Source: RUG11198 sp036342255
GTDB taxonomy: Bacteria > Bacillota_I > Bacilli_A > RF39 > UBA660
Assembly: GCA_036342255.1 (NCBI GenBank)
Contig: JAZAUS010000001.1
Coordinates: forward strand, 124,001-188,000
Length of the DNA: 64,000 nucleotides
Direction of reading: 5' to 3'
This document shows, in pieces, positions 45,046-54,108 of the stretch. A program made the position numbers and the translations under genes. The notes under the pieces are model-generated. The model did no database searches. It saw only the letters and a list, made by a program, of their open reading frames with translations, and was not told the origin of the DNA. Every line of letters begins with the position of its first letter. Within the stretch, counting starts at the first letter, position 1.

Positions 45046-45075
45046 TATTACTACTATAAAGTAATACTATTTTTT
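45041..45075 (+). terminator. Hairpin terminator overlapping the ftsL stop
   Basis: AATAGTATTAC / GTAATACTATT with a 9-nt loop and T6. Confidence 0.85.
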
Positions 45076-45137
45076 AAACTTTTAATTTTATATATTATAT
45101 GTTATAATTATTAATAGTAGATAATGAGGTGATATAT

Positions 45138-47288
45138 ATGGCTAAAAAGAAAAATAATACAAAAAAAGTTAAGACTAATTATTTATTTGTTATTGGTGTT
45201 TTGTTTCTTTTTGTTTTATTTATATATAGGCTTAGTTATCTATGTTTAGTTGATTATAAGGTTGGTAATGAAACAATTACGGCTTTTATTAGGAATAGAA
45301 ATACAGAAGAAGAAACTATTCTTCCAGATAGAGGAACTATATATGATACTAATAGTAATGTTTTAGCAGAAGATGTTGCTAGTTATATGGTTATAGCATA
45401 TCTTAATCCTAGTAGGAGTGAGAATAGTAAAAAGCCTTTGCATGTTGTTGATGTTAATGCTACTGCTGAAAAATTGGCACCTTATATTAATTTGGATGTT
45501 TCTGTTTTAAAGACTTTACTTAGTAAAAAGGTATATCAGACAGAGTTAGGTCCTGGTGCTAGAAATTTGTCACAGATTCAGATGGAAGCTATTAAGAATC
45601 TTAATTTACCTGGTATAGATTTTGTTGCTAGTACAAAGAGATATTATCCTAATGGGGATTTTGCATCTTATGCTATTGGTTATACTGTAAATAGTAAAGA
45701 TAAAAATGGTACTGAATGGAAGAAAGGTCAATTAGGAATAGAGGAATATTTTGATGATACATTAAAAGGGGATAGTGGTTATGTTAGATATGAAAAAGAT
45801 CGTAATGGCTATAAGATAGCTAATGGTCGTGAATATAAGGAAGATGCTGATGATGGTGATGATATATATTTAACAATAGATGATGGAATTGAGATGTTTA
45901 CGGAAAGTGCTATAAAGAAGATGGAGGCTGATAGTGGGGCTGAATGGTCTTTAATGATAGTAGCAGATGCTAAGACAGGAGCAATTCTTGCATATTCTAC
46001 ATCTCCTTCATTTGATCCTAATAAAAGAGATATGGTTAGTTATATAGATCCTTTAACTGGATATATATATGAACCTGGTAGTACGATGAAGATATTTAGT
46101 TATATGTGTGCTGTTGAAAAGGGTAATTATAATGGTAATAATACTTTTGATTCAGGATATATTAAGTTTGTAGCTTCTGATGGTACAGAAACTGTTATTC
46201 ATGATTGGAATAAAGTTGGTTGGGGAAAAATAACTTTTGATAAGGGATTTGCTTTATCTTCTAATGTTGGTGCATCTAAATTGTTAGATAGTCAAATGAT
46301 TAATAAGAAAGATTTGAGTAATTGTTATGATAAGTATGGTTTTGGTAAAGTTGTTGATTTTACTTTAAATAGAGAAGAATCTGGGAGTGTTAAATTTAAT
46401 TATGATATAGATGCTGCTAGTGCTACTTTTGGTCAAGGTATAACAGTAACACCTATTCAAATGATTCAAGCAATGACGGCTATTACTAATAATGGTGAAA
46501 TATTAAAACCATATATGGTAAAGAAAATAGTGGATACTGATACTGGTGAGGTTAGTTATGAAGCAACAAAAGAAGTTATTGAACAGGTAGCTAGTAAGAA
46601 AACAGTTGATAAGATAAAAGATTTGATGGCTAGTGTTGTGTGTGAAGATTCTAAAGAATGTACTGGTAGTGCATATTATATGAAGGATAATCTTGTAATT
46701 GGTAAGACAGGTACTGCTCAGATATATAATGAGAAAACAGGTACTTATATGAAGGGGGCATCTGATTATGTATATTCTTTTGCTGGTATTTATCCTAAGG
46801 ATGATCCTGAGATAATAATATATTCAGCTTTGAAGAGACCTAAGGATACTAATAATTATATAGCTCCTGCTATTAAAGATGTTGTGGTTAATGTGAGTAA
46901 ATATTTAAATATTATAACTTCTCATAGTGAAGTTACTACTTATAAGATAGATAATTATTTGAATAAAGATGTTTCTAATGTTAGTAGTGATATTATTAAA
47001 AATGGGATGAAGTTATATGTTTTAGGTAATGGTAAAAAGGTTATAAGGCAATATCCTAGTAAAAATACTAATCTATATTCTGGTAGTGTTGTAGTTTTAC
47101 TTACTGATACTTATGATAAAAAAATACCTAATTTAATAGGTCTTTCATATAAAGATGCTAGTAATATTTTAAAATTAATGGGTGTTAAATATAAAATAAA
47201 TGGTAAGGGGTATGTTGTTAGTCAAAGTATTGCTGAGGGAAATGTTGTTGCTGATAATATGGAAGTAGTATTAAGTATGAATAATTAA
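45138..47288 (+). CDS. Class B penicillin-binding protein (FtsI/PbpB type) with PASTA domain
   Basis: 716 residues from ATG 45138 (GAGGTGATA upstream). An N-terminal membrane anchor, dimerisation domain (ILPDRGTIYDTNSNVLAEDV) and transpeptidase domain follow in order. The catalytic triads are SxxK in YEPGSTMKIFSY, SxN in SSNVGAS and KTGT in IGKTGTAQIYN. The C-terminus carries PASTA-like sequence (IPNLIGLSYKDASNILKLMG). It cross-links septal peptidoglycan with FtsW. It has its own promoter region after a terminator, separating it from ftsL. Confidence 0.96.
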   Translation: MAKKKNNTKKVKTNYLFVIGVLFLFVLFIYRLSYLCLVDYKVGNETITAFIRNRNTEEETILPDRGTIYDTNSNVLAEDVASYMVIAYLNPSRSENSKKPLHVVDVNATAEKLAPYINLDVSVLKTLLSKKVYQTELGPGARNLSQIQMEAIKNLNLPGIDFVASTKRYYPNGDFASYAIGYTVNSKDKNGTEWKKGQLGIEEYFDDTLKGDSGYVRYEKDRNGYKIANGREYKEDADDGDDIYLTIDDGIEMFTESAIKKMEADSGAEWSLMIVADAKTGAILAYSTSPSFDPNKRDMVSYIDPLTGYIYEPGSTMKIFSYMCAVEKGNYNGNNTFDSGYIKFVASDGTETVIHDWNKVGWGKITFDKGFALSSNVGASKLLDSQMINKKDLSNCYDKYGFGKVVDFTLNREESGSVKFNYDIDAASATFGQGITVTPIQMIQAMTAITNNGEILKPYMVKKIVDTDTGEVSYEATKEVIEQVASKKTVDKIKDLMASVVCEDSKECTGSAYYMKDNLVIGKTGTAQIYNEKTGTYMKGASDYVYSFAGIYPKDDPEIIIYSALKRPKDTNNYIAPAIKDVVVNVSKYLNIITSHSEVTTYKIDNYLNKDVSNVSSDIIKNGMKLYVLGNGKKVIRQYPSKNTNLYSGSVVVLLTDTYDKKIPNLIGLSYKDASNILKLMGVKYKINGKGYVVSQSIAEGNVVADNMEVVLSMNN

Positions 47289-47320
47289 AGGAATGACTGT
47301 TATAGTCATTCCTTTATTTA
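47285..47320. terminator. Bidirectional hairpin terminator
   Basis: AAAGGAATGACT / AGTCATTCCTTT between the convergent PBP and LemA-like genes. Confidence 0.85.
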
Positions 47321-47878
47321 TAATTTAAAGTCATTATAATCATCATCTGACATATCTTTACGATCAAAGAATAATTTTTCTTCATATTTGCATATTTTTG
47401 CTATTATATTGGTTGGAAATAATTTAACTAGTTTATTGTATTCAGCTATATTATTATTATAATACTCTCTATTTATTTCTAATTTTTCATCATAGTCTTC
47501 TATTTTTTTACTTATTTTGATAATTTCATCATTTTTATTAAGACTAGGATATTTTTGTTTTAAAATACTTAGTTCATTATTAGCTTCAATTAATTTTCTA
47601 TCAAGATCAAAATTAGATATTTTTTTATTTTTTAAATTTAATACTTCTTCTAAAGTTTGTTTTTCAACTTTAGTTTTTATTTTACTATCATTTTTTATTA
47701 TAGATGTACATTTACTAATATTATCATATTTTTCTCGTAAATTTGTATCAATAATAGCTTCTATTTCATTAATTTTAACTATATAATCTTGAATTCGATT
47801 ATATAAATACATATAAATTCCTAATAATATACAAACAATAATTATAATACATAAAATTAATAGCATTACAGTATTCAT
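47318..47878 (-). CDS. LemA-like membrane protein
   Basis: 186 residues: an N-terminal membrane helix (VMLLILCIIIIVCILLGIYMY), then long helices typical of LemA, including the conserved NIAEYNKLVKLFPTNIIAK near the C-terminus. The mature part should face outside. Function of the family is unclear. Convergent with the PBP gene. The interval 47879-48071 upstream holds divergent A/T-rich promoter DNA only. Confidence 0.78.
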   Translation of the reverse strand: MNTVMLLILCIIIIVCILLGIYMYLYNRIQDYIVKINEIEAIIDTNLREKYDNISKCTSIIKNDSKIKTKVEKQTLEEVLNLKNKKISNFDLDRKLIEANNELSILKQKYPSLNKNDEIIKISKKIEDYDEKLEINREYYNNNIAEYNKLVKLFPTNIIAKICKYEEKLFFDRKDMSDDDYNDFKL

Positions 47879-48071
47879 TTTATCACATCCTTATTTAATT
47901 ATATCTAATACTTTATGTTTTGTAAATAAGAACTATTATTTTTTCTTTTGTTATTGTAAAATAGTTGATAGGTATATTATATAATTATGGTAAAAAAATA
48001 TATTATTTTTTTATATTGATTTTGAATAATTAAATTTAAGTGTTATAATAATGTTGCTTTGAGGTGATAAT

Positions 48072-48842
48072 ATGAAATTGAAAATAGTTAATTTGACTGT
48101 TGAAATAGATAAGAAAATAATATTAGATAATCTTAATTTAGATATTGGCGAAGGTGAAATACATGCTGTTATGGGGCCTAATGGTGTAGGAAAGAGTACT
48201 TTATCACATGTTATTATGGGTGATGATAGATATCATGTTATTGAAGGAGATATTATTTTTGATGGTGAATCTATTATAAAGAAGCCAATAGATGAAAGAA
48301 GTAGGATGGGTATTTTTTTGGCTATGCAATCACCTCAGGAAATAGATGGTGTTAGTAATCAAGATTTTTTGAGAACGGCATTAGCTCAAAAAAATAAGAA
48401 GAAAGTAAATTTATATGAATTTATAAATGATTGTGAGAATGCTGTTAAAGATTTAGATATGAATAAGGAGCTAATTCATCGTAGTTTAAATGTAGGATTT
48501 AGTGGAGGAGAGAAGAAAAAGAATGAAGTGTTACAGATTAAATTACTTAAGCCTTCTTTAATAATACTTGATGAATTAGATAGTGGTTTAGATGTTGATA
48601 GTTTAAAGATAGTTTGTAAAAACTTAAAAGATTATTTAAAGAATAATAAAGATGTATCTGTAATTATTATTACACATTATTCAATGATATTAGATTATTT
48701 GAAACCTGATTATGTACATATTTTAGCTAATAAAAAATTTGTTAAAAAGGGAACTAAAGAATTGATTAAAGATATTGAAGAAAATGGTTATAGTAAATAT
48801 TTAGATGAGAAAAGTATAGGTAGGGTTGATTTGGATGAATAA
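48072..48842 (+). CDS. sufC: Fe-S assembly ATPase SufC
   Basis: 256 residues, ABC-type ATPase: Walker A GPNGVGKSTL (about 36-45), Q-loop AMQSPQEIDGV, signature FSGGEKKKNEVLQ, Walker B LIILDELDSGLD and the switch His in IIITHYS. The FSGGEKK signature is specific to SufC. It powers the SufBC2D scaffold that builds Fe-S clusters in the cytoplasm. First gene of a sufC-sufD-sufS-sufU operon; GAGGTGATA precedes the ATG. Confidence 0.97.
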   Translation: MKLKIVNLTVEIDKKIILDNLNLDIGEGEIHAVMGPNGVGKSTLSHVIMGDDRYHVIEGDIIFDGESIIKKPIDERSRMGIFLAMQSPQEIDGVSNQDFLRTALAQKNKKKVNLYEFINDCENAVKDLDMNKELIHRSLNVGFSGGEKKKNEVLQIKLLKPSLIILDELDSGLDVDSLKIVCKNLKDYLKNNKDVSVIIITHYSMILDYLKPDYVHILANKKFVKKGTKELIKDIEENGYSKYLDEKSIGRVDLDE

Positions 48843-49596
48843 GATAGTAATAGATAATAATAAATTATTATCTTATTCTGATGATAGTGTTATTGTTGAT
48901 AGTAAATCAATTGAGTTTTTGAAAAATTCTAATTATAAGATAGAGATAGTTAATACTAATAAATTAAATTTGAATATTAAAGTTAGGGCTAATATTATGG
49001 TTAAGATATTTCTTTTTAGTGTTGATAATGATATTAGTGTTAATGTTAAGTATGAGTTAGATGATAATAGTAATTTAGTTGTATATAAGTTTTATAATAA
49101 TATTAATAATAATATTTATGAAGAAATATATTTGAATGGGAATAATTCTAGTATATATTATAATTTATCTAGTATTAGTAAAAATGTTGAAGATTATAAA
49201 ATGGTTATATATCATAATAATTATAATGTTAAGAGTAATATTAGTAATAGATGTGTTGGTATGGATGGTAGTAAAGTTACTTATTCTATTGATAGTATTT
49301 TAGAAAAAGGTAATACTAATTGTGTTATGAATCAGGATACTAAAATTATATGTATGGGTGATGTTGATGCTAAGGTTGAACCTAATATGATTATAGATGA
49401 AGATGATGTTGAAGCAAGGCATGGATCTGTTATAGGTAAATTTAGTTATGATGATTTATTTTATTTATTAAGTAGAGGAATAAGTGAAGAAGTTGCTATA
49501 AGTCTTATGATAAAGGGGTTTATTATGGGACATTTGGATTTGAATAAGAAAGATGAGGAAAAGATTATTAAAATTATAAAGAATGAAATGGAATAG
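48835..49596 (+). CDS. sufD: SufD-like Fe-S scaffold protein, short form
   Basis: 253 residues from ATG 48835, overlapping the sufC stop by 8 nt. The C-terminal half is the SufB/SufD beta-helix core with the conserved KVEPNMIIDEDDVEARHGS...DDLFYLLSRGISEEVA block. HG rather than the SufB-type CSHE points to SufD. It is far shorter than the usual 400-plus residues: the N-terminal helical domain is nearly absent. Together with SufC it should form the scaffold, normally with SufB, which is not in this window. Confidence 0.85.
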   Translation: MNKIVIDNNKLLSYSDDSVIVDSKSIEFLKNSNYKIEIVNTNKLNLNIKVRANIMVKIFLFSVDNDISVNVKYELDDNSNLVVYKFYNNINNNIYEEIYLNGNNSSIYYNLSSISKNVEDYKMVIYHNNYNVKSNISNRCVGMDGSKVTYSIDSILEKGNTNCVMNQDTKIICMGDVDAKVEPNMIIDEDDVEARHGSVIGKFSYDDLFYLLSRGISEEVAISLMIKGFIMGHLDLNKKDEEKIIKIIKNEME

Positions 49597-49607
49597 GAGG
49601 TGTTGTT

Positions 49608-50804
49608 ATGCATAGAGAAGATATACCACTGTTAAATCAGGATGTTATATATTTTGATAATGGGGCTACTACATTGAAACCTCAATGTGTTATTGATAGT
49701 ATTGTAGATTATTATAGTAATTATTGTTCTAATGCCCATAGAGGAGATTATAAAATTAGTTTAGAAGTAGATGATATGTATGAAGGGGTTCGTGATAAAA
49801 TTAGAAGATTTATTAATGCTGAAGATGTATCAGAAATAGTTTATACTAGTGGAACTACAGATGCTATTAATAAAGTCGTTTTTGGATATTTTGGTGAATT
49901 TTTAAAAAAGGGTGATGAAGTATTAATAACAAAAAGTGAGCATGCTAGTAATGTTTTGCCTTGGTTTGTTTTAGAGAAAAAGTTGGGAATAGTAGTTAAA
50001 TATATACCTCTTAATGATAATTATGAAGTTGATGTATCTAATGTTAAGAAAATGATAAATGATAAAACTAAAGTTATATCAATTGCTTATGTGACTAATG
50101 TAATTGGAGATATAAGACCAATTAAAGAAATATGTAAGGTAGCTCATGAGAATGATATTTTGGTAGTTGTTGATGGAGCTCAAAGTATAGGACATATAAA
50201 GGTTGATGTTAAAGCTGATGATATAGATTTTTTGGCTTGTAGTGGTCATAAAATGTATGGACCTACAGGTATAGGTTTTTTATATGGTAAATATAATTTG
50301 TTAGAGAAAATAAAGCCACTTGTTTATGGTGGGGATATGAATGCAACATTTACTGAAGATGGAAGTTATGAGTTAAAGGATGTACCAGTTAGGTTAGAGG
50401 CTGGTACTCAAAATATTGCAGGTGTTATAGGATTAGGAAGAGCTATAGATTATATATCTAGTATGGGAGTTAATAATATATTAACTCATGAGCATCAATT
50501 AAAAGATTATTTAGTTAGTGAATTAGAAAAATTAGATAATATAGAGATTTATAATAAGAATACGGTAGGTAGTATTGTTGCTTTTAATGTTAAAGATATA
50601 TTTAGTCAAGATGTAGCTGTTTATTTAGATAAATATAATATATGTGTTAGGGCTGGAACGCATTGTGCTAAAATGATTAAAGATGTTTTAGATGTTAATA
50701 ATACTTGTCGTGTTAGTTTAGCATTTTATAATAATAAAGAAGAAATAGATAAATTAATTGAAGTACTTAAAAATATTGATAATATTTATAATGAGATAAT
50801 ATAA
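49608..50804 (+). CDS. sufS: Cysteine desulfurase SufS
   Basis: 398 residues, PLP-dependent class V aminotransferase fold. It starts YFDNGATTLKPQCVIDSI, has the PLP lysine in SGHKMYGPTGIGFLYG (about 220-235) and the active-site Cys in RAGTHCAKMI (about 355), with GGDMN and RLEAGTQN in between: the type II (SufS) pattern. It takes sulfur from cysteine as a persulfide and passes it to SufU. GGAGGTG precedes the ATG. Confidence 0.97.
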   Translation: MHREDIPLLNQDVIYFDNGATTLKPQCVIDSIVDYYSNYCSNAHRGDYKISLEVDDMYEGVRDKIRRFINAEDVSEIVYTSGTTDAINKVVFGYFGEFLKKGDEVLITKSEHASNVLPWFVLEKKLGIVVKYIPLNDNYEVDVSNVKKMINDKTKVISIAYVTNVIGDIRPIKEICKVAHENDILVVVDGAQSIGHIKVDVKADDIDFLACSGHKMYGPTGIGFLYGKYNLLEKIKPLVYGGDMNATFTEDGSYELKDVPVRLEAGTQNIAGVIGLGRAIDYISSMGVNNILTHEHQLKDYLVSELEKLDNIEIYNKNTVGSIVAFNVKDIFSQDVAVYLDKYNICVRAGTHCAKMIKDVLDVNNTCRVSLAFYNNKEEIDKLIEVLKNIDNIYNEII

Positions 50805-50821
50805 TAGTAAGGATGTTAATT

Positions 50822-51259
50822 ATGGATAGGGATATAAAGAGAGCTATTATTATGGATAATTATAAGGATAATGATAATAGAAAAAGGCATGATAAAGATA
50901 ATAAATATGTTATGTTTAATACTAGAAGTGCTACTTGTATAGATAATTTAGATATATATTTAAATATTAATAATAATATTATTGAAGATATATCATTTGA
51001 TGGAGAAGCTTGTGTTATTAGTACTAGTAGTACTAATATTATGATTAATTTACTTAAGGGTAAGACTGTTGATGAAGCTATAAAGATTATTAGTAATTAT
51101 GATAATATGATTAAAGAAAAGGATTATGATAAAGAAGTTTTAGGAGAAGCTATATGCTATGATGATATATGTAAACAACCTAATAGAATTAAATGTGCTA
51201 CATTAAGTTGGGATGGTTTGTATAAAGAACTTATAAAATATAAAAATAATGAAAAGTAA
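50822..51259 (+). CDS. sufU: Sulfur-transfer protein SufU
   Basis: 145 residues from ATG 50822 (AAGGATG upstream). IscU-like fold with the three Cys expected of SufU: ATCIDN (about 40), GEACVISTSST (about 62-72) and IKCATLSWDGL (near 127), plus GKTVDEA. In Firmicutes SufU is a zinc protein that receives sulfur from SufS. sufB normally follows sufU; here the operon ends and tRNA-Cys and the accessory block begin. Confidence 0.93.
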   Translation: MDRDIKRAIIMDNYKDNDNRKRHDKDNKYVMFNTRSATCIDNLDIYLNINNNIIEDISFDGEACVISTSSTNIMINLLKGKTVDEAIKIISNYDNMIKEKDYDKEVLGEAICYDDICKQPNRIKCATLSWDGLYKELIKYKNNEK

Positions 51260-51288
51260 TTGACACAAATTAATATTAATTATATAAT
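51260..51288 (+). promoter_or_regulatory. Promoter of tRNA-Cys
   Basis: TTGACA (51260-51265), 17 nt, TATAAT (51283-51288): consensus boxes 20 nt before the tRNA. Confidence 0.85.
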
Positions 51289-51307
51289 TAATATGGTTAC
51301 TTTTTAT

Positions 51308-51381
51308 GGGTCTATAGCCAAGTGGTAAGGCACGGGACTGCAACTCCCTGAGCGTTGGTTCAAATCCGACTAGGCCCTCCA
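51308..51381 (+). tRNA. tRNA-Cys (anticodon GCA), CCA encoded
   Basis: Acceptor GGGTCTA pairs with TAGGCCC (one GU). D-arm GCC-AAGTGGTAA-GGC, anticodon loop CTGCAAC, T-arm GTTGG-TTCAAAT-CCGAC, discriminator T (typical for Cys) and CCA, 74 nt. Its last 16-17 bases are repeated at 52770 and 55390. Confidence 0.95.
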
Positions 51382-51451
51382 TTTAAAATTAATCCCTTAT
51401 TTTATAAGGGTTTTTTAATTGAAAAGTGTTTTGACATCTTGTTGACATCTT
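51366..51451 (+). repeat. tRNA-Cys 3' end core plus right-hand arm repeats (attL-like)
   Basis: The core CCGACTAGGCCCTCCA (51366-51381) is followed after 49 bp by TTGACATCTT twice (51431-51440 and 51442-51451, 11-bp period). The downstream DNA to about 51530, including the hairpin and a TCCTTTAAATATAAGGATTTT block, recurs after the copy at 55390. Confidence 0.75.
51394..51416 (+). terminator. Terminator of tRNA-Cys
   Basis: CCCTTAT-TTT-ATAAGGG-T6, 12 nt after the CCA end. Confidence 0.85.
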
Positions 51452-51587
51452 ATAAAATAAGGTGTATTTTTTTAATTTATTATAAAAAATCCTTTAAATA
51501 TAAGGATTTTTTAATTTTGACTTAATTCTTATAAATTATGTTTTTTTGAAAGATGTTTATATGTTATAATTATAATTGAGGTGTGAT

Positions 51588-52541
51588 ATGAGTGTATTAG
51601 ACTTAATATTTGGTTCATTTAATGAGACGGAAGTATATAAAAAAGATTGTGATTTGGAAAAACAAGTAGAAGAATTAAAATCTATTAGAAACGAACATAA
51701 TAAGTATAAAGTAGATAAAGATATAAGATTATTAGAATTAGGTATAAAAGGTGAAGAAGACATTTTATATGAATTAAGTAATGCTAATTTAGGGCTATAT
51801 GTATTAAGAGATGTTAGAATAGAAATAGATGATAGTGTAGCTCAAATAGATTATGTTGTAATATCAAAAAAATATACTTACTTAATTGAATGTAAAAATC
51901 TAATTGGTAATATAAAAGTAGATAATACAGGTCAATTTCAACGAGAGTATGAGTATAACAATAAGAAAATAAGAGAATCTATATTTTCTCCATATGTTCA
52001 AGCTACAAGACACAAAGATGTGTTAGAAAAAGTATGGAAATCAAGACACAATAAATTTGATGTTTTCTACTTTAAAAAACACTTTGATAGATTATATAAA
52101 CCACTAGTGGTATTGGCTAATTCTAAAGCAATATTAGATATATCAAAAGCTCCAAAATATATAATAAATAATATAATAAGGCTCGATCAATTGGTTAATT
52201 ATATTAAAAGAGATTTAAATACTACAGATTCAATGCCAGTATTAACAAAAAAAGAAATGGAAATTCATGCAAAAAACTGGATGGAGATAAATTCAGATAA
52301 ATATCACAGTATAGCAAAAAGATATATTGATGAAGTAGATGACTTAAAAAATAAATTATTAGAATTTAGAAAAGAAAAATCTAGTAAAAGAAATATAAGA
52401 GAAGACTATGTTTTTAGTGATGGAGAATTAATTGAAATATTAAATAAACATCCTAAAACAAAAGAAGAGTTGGGAGAAATATTATCAGAAGTAAAAGTAA
52501 AATTTCATGGAGAAGAAATTTTAGATATTTTAAATAAATAA
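51588..52541 (+). CDS. NERD-domain protein with C-terminal HRDC-like domain
   Basis: 317 residues from ATG 51588 (GAGGTG upstream). The NERD nuclease-related domain is at about 48-180: GIKGEEDILYEL, IDYVVISKKYTYLIECKNLIGNI (Asp and E-x-K catalytic-type residues) and a following beta-rich part. The last 40 residues (DGELIEILNKHPKTKEELGE) match the helical HRDC fold that helps helicases and nucleases bind nucleic acid. NERD proteins are common on mobile and defence-linked DNA. It is the only gene of the first segment after tRNA-Cys, with A-rich codons unlike the suf genes. Confidence 0.85.
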   Translation: MSVLDLIFGSFNETEVYKKDCDLEKQVEELKSIRNEHNKYKVDKDIRLLELGIKGEEDILYELSNANLGLYVLRDVRIEIDDSVAQIDYVVISKKYTYLIECKNLIGNIKVDNTGQFQREYEYNNKKIRESIFSPYVQATRHKDVLEKVWKSRHNKFDVFYFKKHFDRLYKPLVVLANSKAILDISKAPKYIINNIIRLDQLVNYIKRDLNTTDSMPVLTKKEMEIHAKNWMEINSDKYHSIAKRYIDEVDDLKNKLLEFRKEKSSKRNIREDYVFSDGELIEILNKHPKTKEELGEILSEVKVKFHGEEILDILNK

Positions 52542-52554
52542 TAATTATAATTAA

Positions 52555-52584
52555 AATGAAGAGATAAACAAATCTCTTCATTAT
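52555..52584 (+). terminator. Hairpin terminator
   Basis: AATGAAGAGAT-AAACAA-ATCTCTTCATT after the NERD gene. Confidence 0.85.
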
Positions 52585-52642
52585 TTAATTAATAAAATGT
52601 ATGTATTTTTTATAAAATGAATTGTAGCAAATATTTATATTT

Positions 52643-52858
52643 TTACATCTTGTTTCACATCTTGTTTTAAGCAAAAATGACTAAAATTTATAAAAGTTTA
52701 AAAAAATAATTAGTTGATTTTAAATGGTTTAAGTGTTGTTAAGGTGATATAAAAAGCATAAAAATCTCACCGACTAGGCCTTCCAAAATGATGTAATCCC
52801 TTATTATATAATTTTTTTTCTTTTGTTAAATCATTTTAGGTACTATTTAGGTACTATT
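52643..52858 (+). repeat. Arm-core-arm junction with second tRNA-Cys 3' end copy
   Basis: Left arm pair TTACATCTTG / TTTCACATCTTG (52643-52664), then about 105 bp, then the core CCGACTAGGCCTTCCA (52770-52785, one change from the tRNA), then 49 bp, then TTTAGGTACTA twice in tandem (52835-52856). The left flank (ATAAAATGAATTGTAGCAAA, from about 52613) recurs at about 55241. Confidence 0.75.
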
Positions 52859-52928
52859 TTTACAACGTTTTAGTTTTGCATTGTTTTAGTAATTCCTTTA
52901 TTTATAATGCTTTAAAGGGGCAATTACT

Positions 52929-52993
52929 ATGCCAATATCTAAATAAAAAAAGCAAAAAGAGTGGTAGAAATCATAACTATCATTATTTTTCAT
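52929..52993 (+). pseudogene. Remnant of the 5' end of an integrase-like gene
   Basis: ATG 52929 follows AAAGGGG and reads MPISK before a stop. With frame corrections the next bases give KKAKSGRNHNYHYF, like the basic N-terminus of tyrosine integrases (MxISKYKK...). It is followed directly by the convergent acyltransferase gene, so the rest is gone. The call is supported mainly by its place beside the tRNA-end copy and arm-like repeats. Confidence 0.4.
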
Positions 52994-53030
52994 AAAAAAA
53001 AGAACAATATTGTTAATGCTCCTAATAAAC

Positions 53031-54074
53031 TCAATGAATAATCACCTTAGATGTTCTATTCTTTTGCAATATTTCAGTTAATGGTTTAAATATAAGAATA
53101 TCAAGAAAAATAGATATTATTAAAGAAATAATAAGTGTAATCAATGCTACTAATAATAGTTTAAAAATAGAAGGTGATGGTTTTATAATATTTAGAACAA
53201 TATTATTTAATATATTAAAATGTAATAAATAAACATAAAAAGAATATTTTGCAAGATATTTTATACTATTTTTAAAATATTTATTATTTATTTTAATTTC
53301 ATTGCTAATAAAGGTAAACAATGCTACTGTAAAAAAAACATAGAATATTGATAAATCATTCGCATTATTAAAATTGCTACCAAAAACTTTTCTACAAACG
53401 ATTGTAATAATTAATCCAATAATTCCTAATATGTATAATTTATTTTTATTATTTTCATTTATTACTTTTTTATAATAATAACCAAGAAAAAAGAATAATG
53501 ACCAACTAGATAACATCCAACTGTTGAAAGAAAAGTTTATTCCTAAGTCTTTAGTTAAATATATACTTACAATATTCCAAAAAATAGATATTTTGAAAAT
53601 TAAATTAAGTTCGTAATTAGATAATTTTTGAAAAAGTTTTCCTAAAAATGGTGCACTTAATAAGCATCCAGTTAATGGGTACATGAACCATAGGTGCACT
53701 GAAATATTGCCACTCATAAATTTTATATAAAATTCTTTCAATAATCTAAGTATATCAAATGTTTTATGGTCAATTATATATGTATTCCATGTATTAATAA
53801 AAAACGAACAAATAATAAAAGGAATTATAATTTTTATTAATTTGTTTTTATAGTATTTTTTATAATCTTCCTTAGATGTAATTTTCTTATCTAAATTAAA
53901 ATAACCACTAAGCATAAAAAACATACCATTACAAGTAAATAGAATACTTTCCATTGTAATTTTAAATATATTATTTGAGTAGAATAGTTTCACTAAGGTA
54001 TGTACCATAATAACAAAAAACATTGAGATCACTCTAATTAAATCTAATTTAATATTTCTATTGTCTAATGTCAT
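53031..54074 (-). CDS. Acyltransferase family 3 membrane protein
   Basis: 347 residues with about ten membrane segments. It starts NRNIKLDLIRVISMFFVIMVHT, the conserved beginning of acyltransferase-3 proteins with the essential-type His, then MFFMLSGYFNLDK. Such enzymes O-acetylate or acylate surface sugars, wall polymers or peptidoglycan. There is no C-terminal SGNH domain, so the acceptor is open. It ends in TGA, rare here. Its promoter carries a perfect 16-bp palindrome, implying repressor control. Confidence 0.88.
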   Translation of the reverse strand: MTLDNRNIKLDLIRVISMFFVIMVHTLVKLFYSNNIFKITMESILFTCNGMFFMLSGYFNLDKKITSKEDYKKYYKNKLIKIIIPFIICSFFINTWNTYIIDHKTFDILRLLKEFYIKFMSGNISVHLWFMYPLTGCLLSAPFLGKLFQKLSNYELNLIFKISIFWNIVSIYLTKDLGINFSFNSWMLSSWSLFFFLGYYYKKVINENNKNKLYILGIIGLIITIVCRKVFGSNFNNANDLSIFYVFFTVALFTFISNEIKINNKYFKNSIKYLAKYSFYVYLLHFNILNNIVLNIIKPSPSIFKLLLVALITLIISLIISIFLDILIFKPLTEILQKNRTSKVIIH

Positions 54075-54108
54075 ATACTAATCTCCTTTATTAATTATTT
54101 TCATTATT

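Noticed and set aside
48835..49596. SufD-like protein as a short SufB
   Set aside because: The ARHGS segment lacks the Cys/Glu pattern expected of SufB, and the following block matches SufD better.
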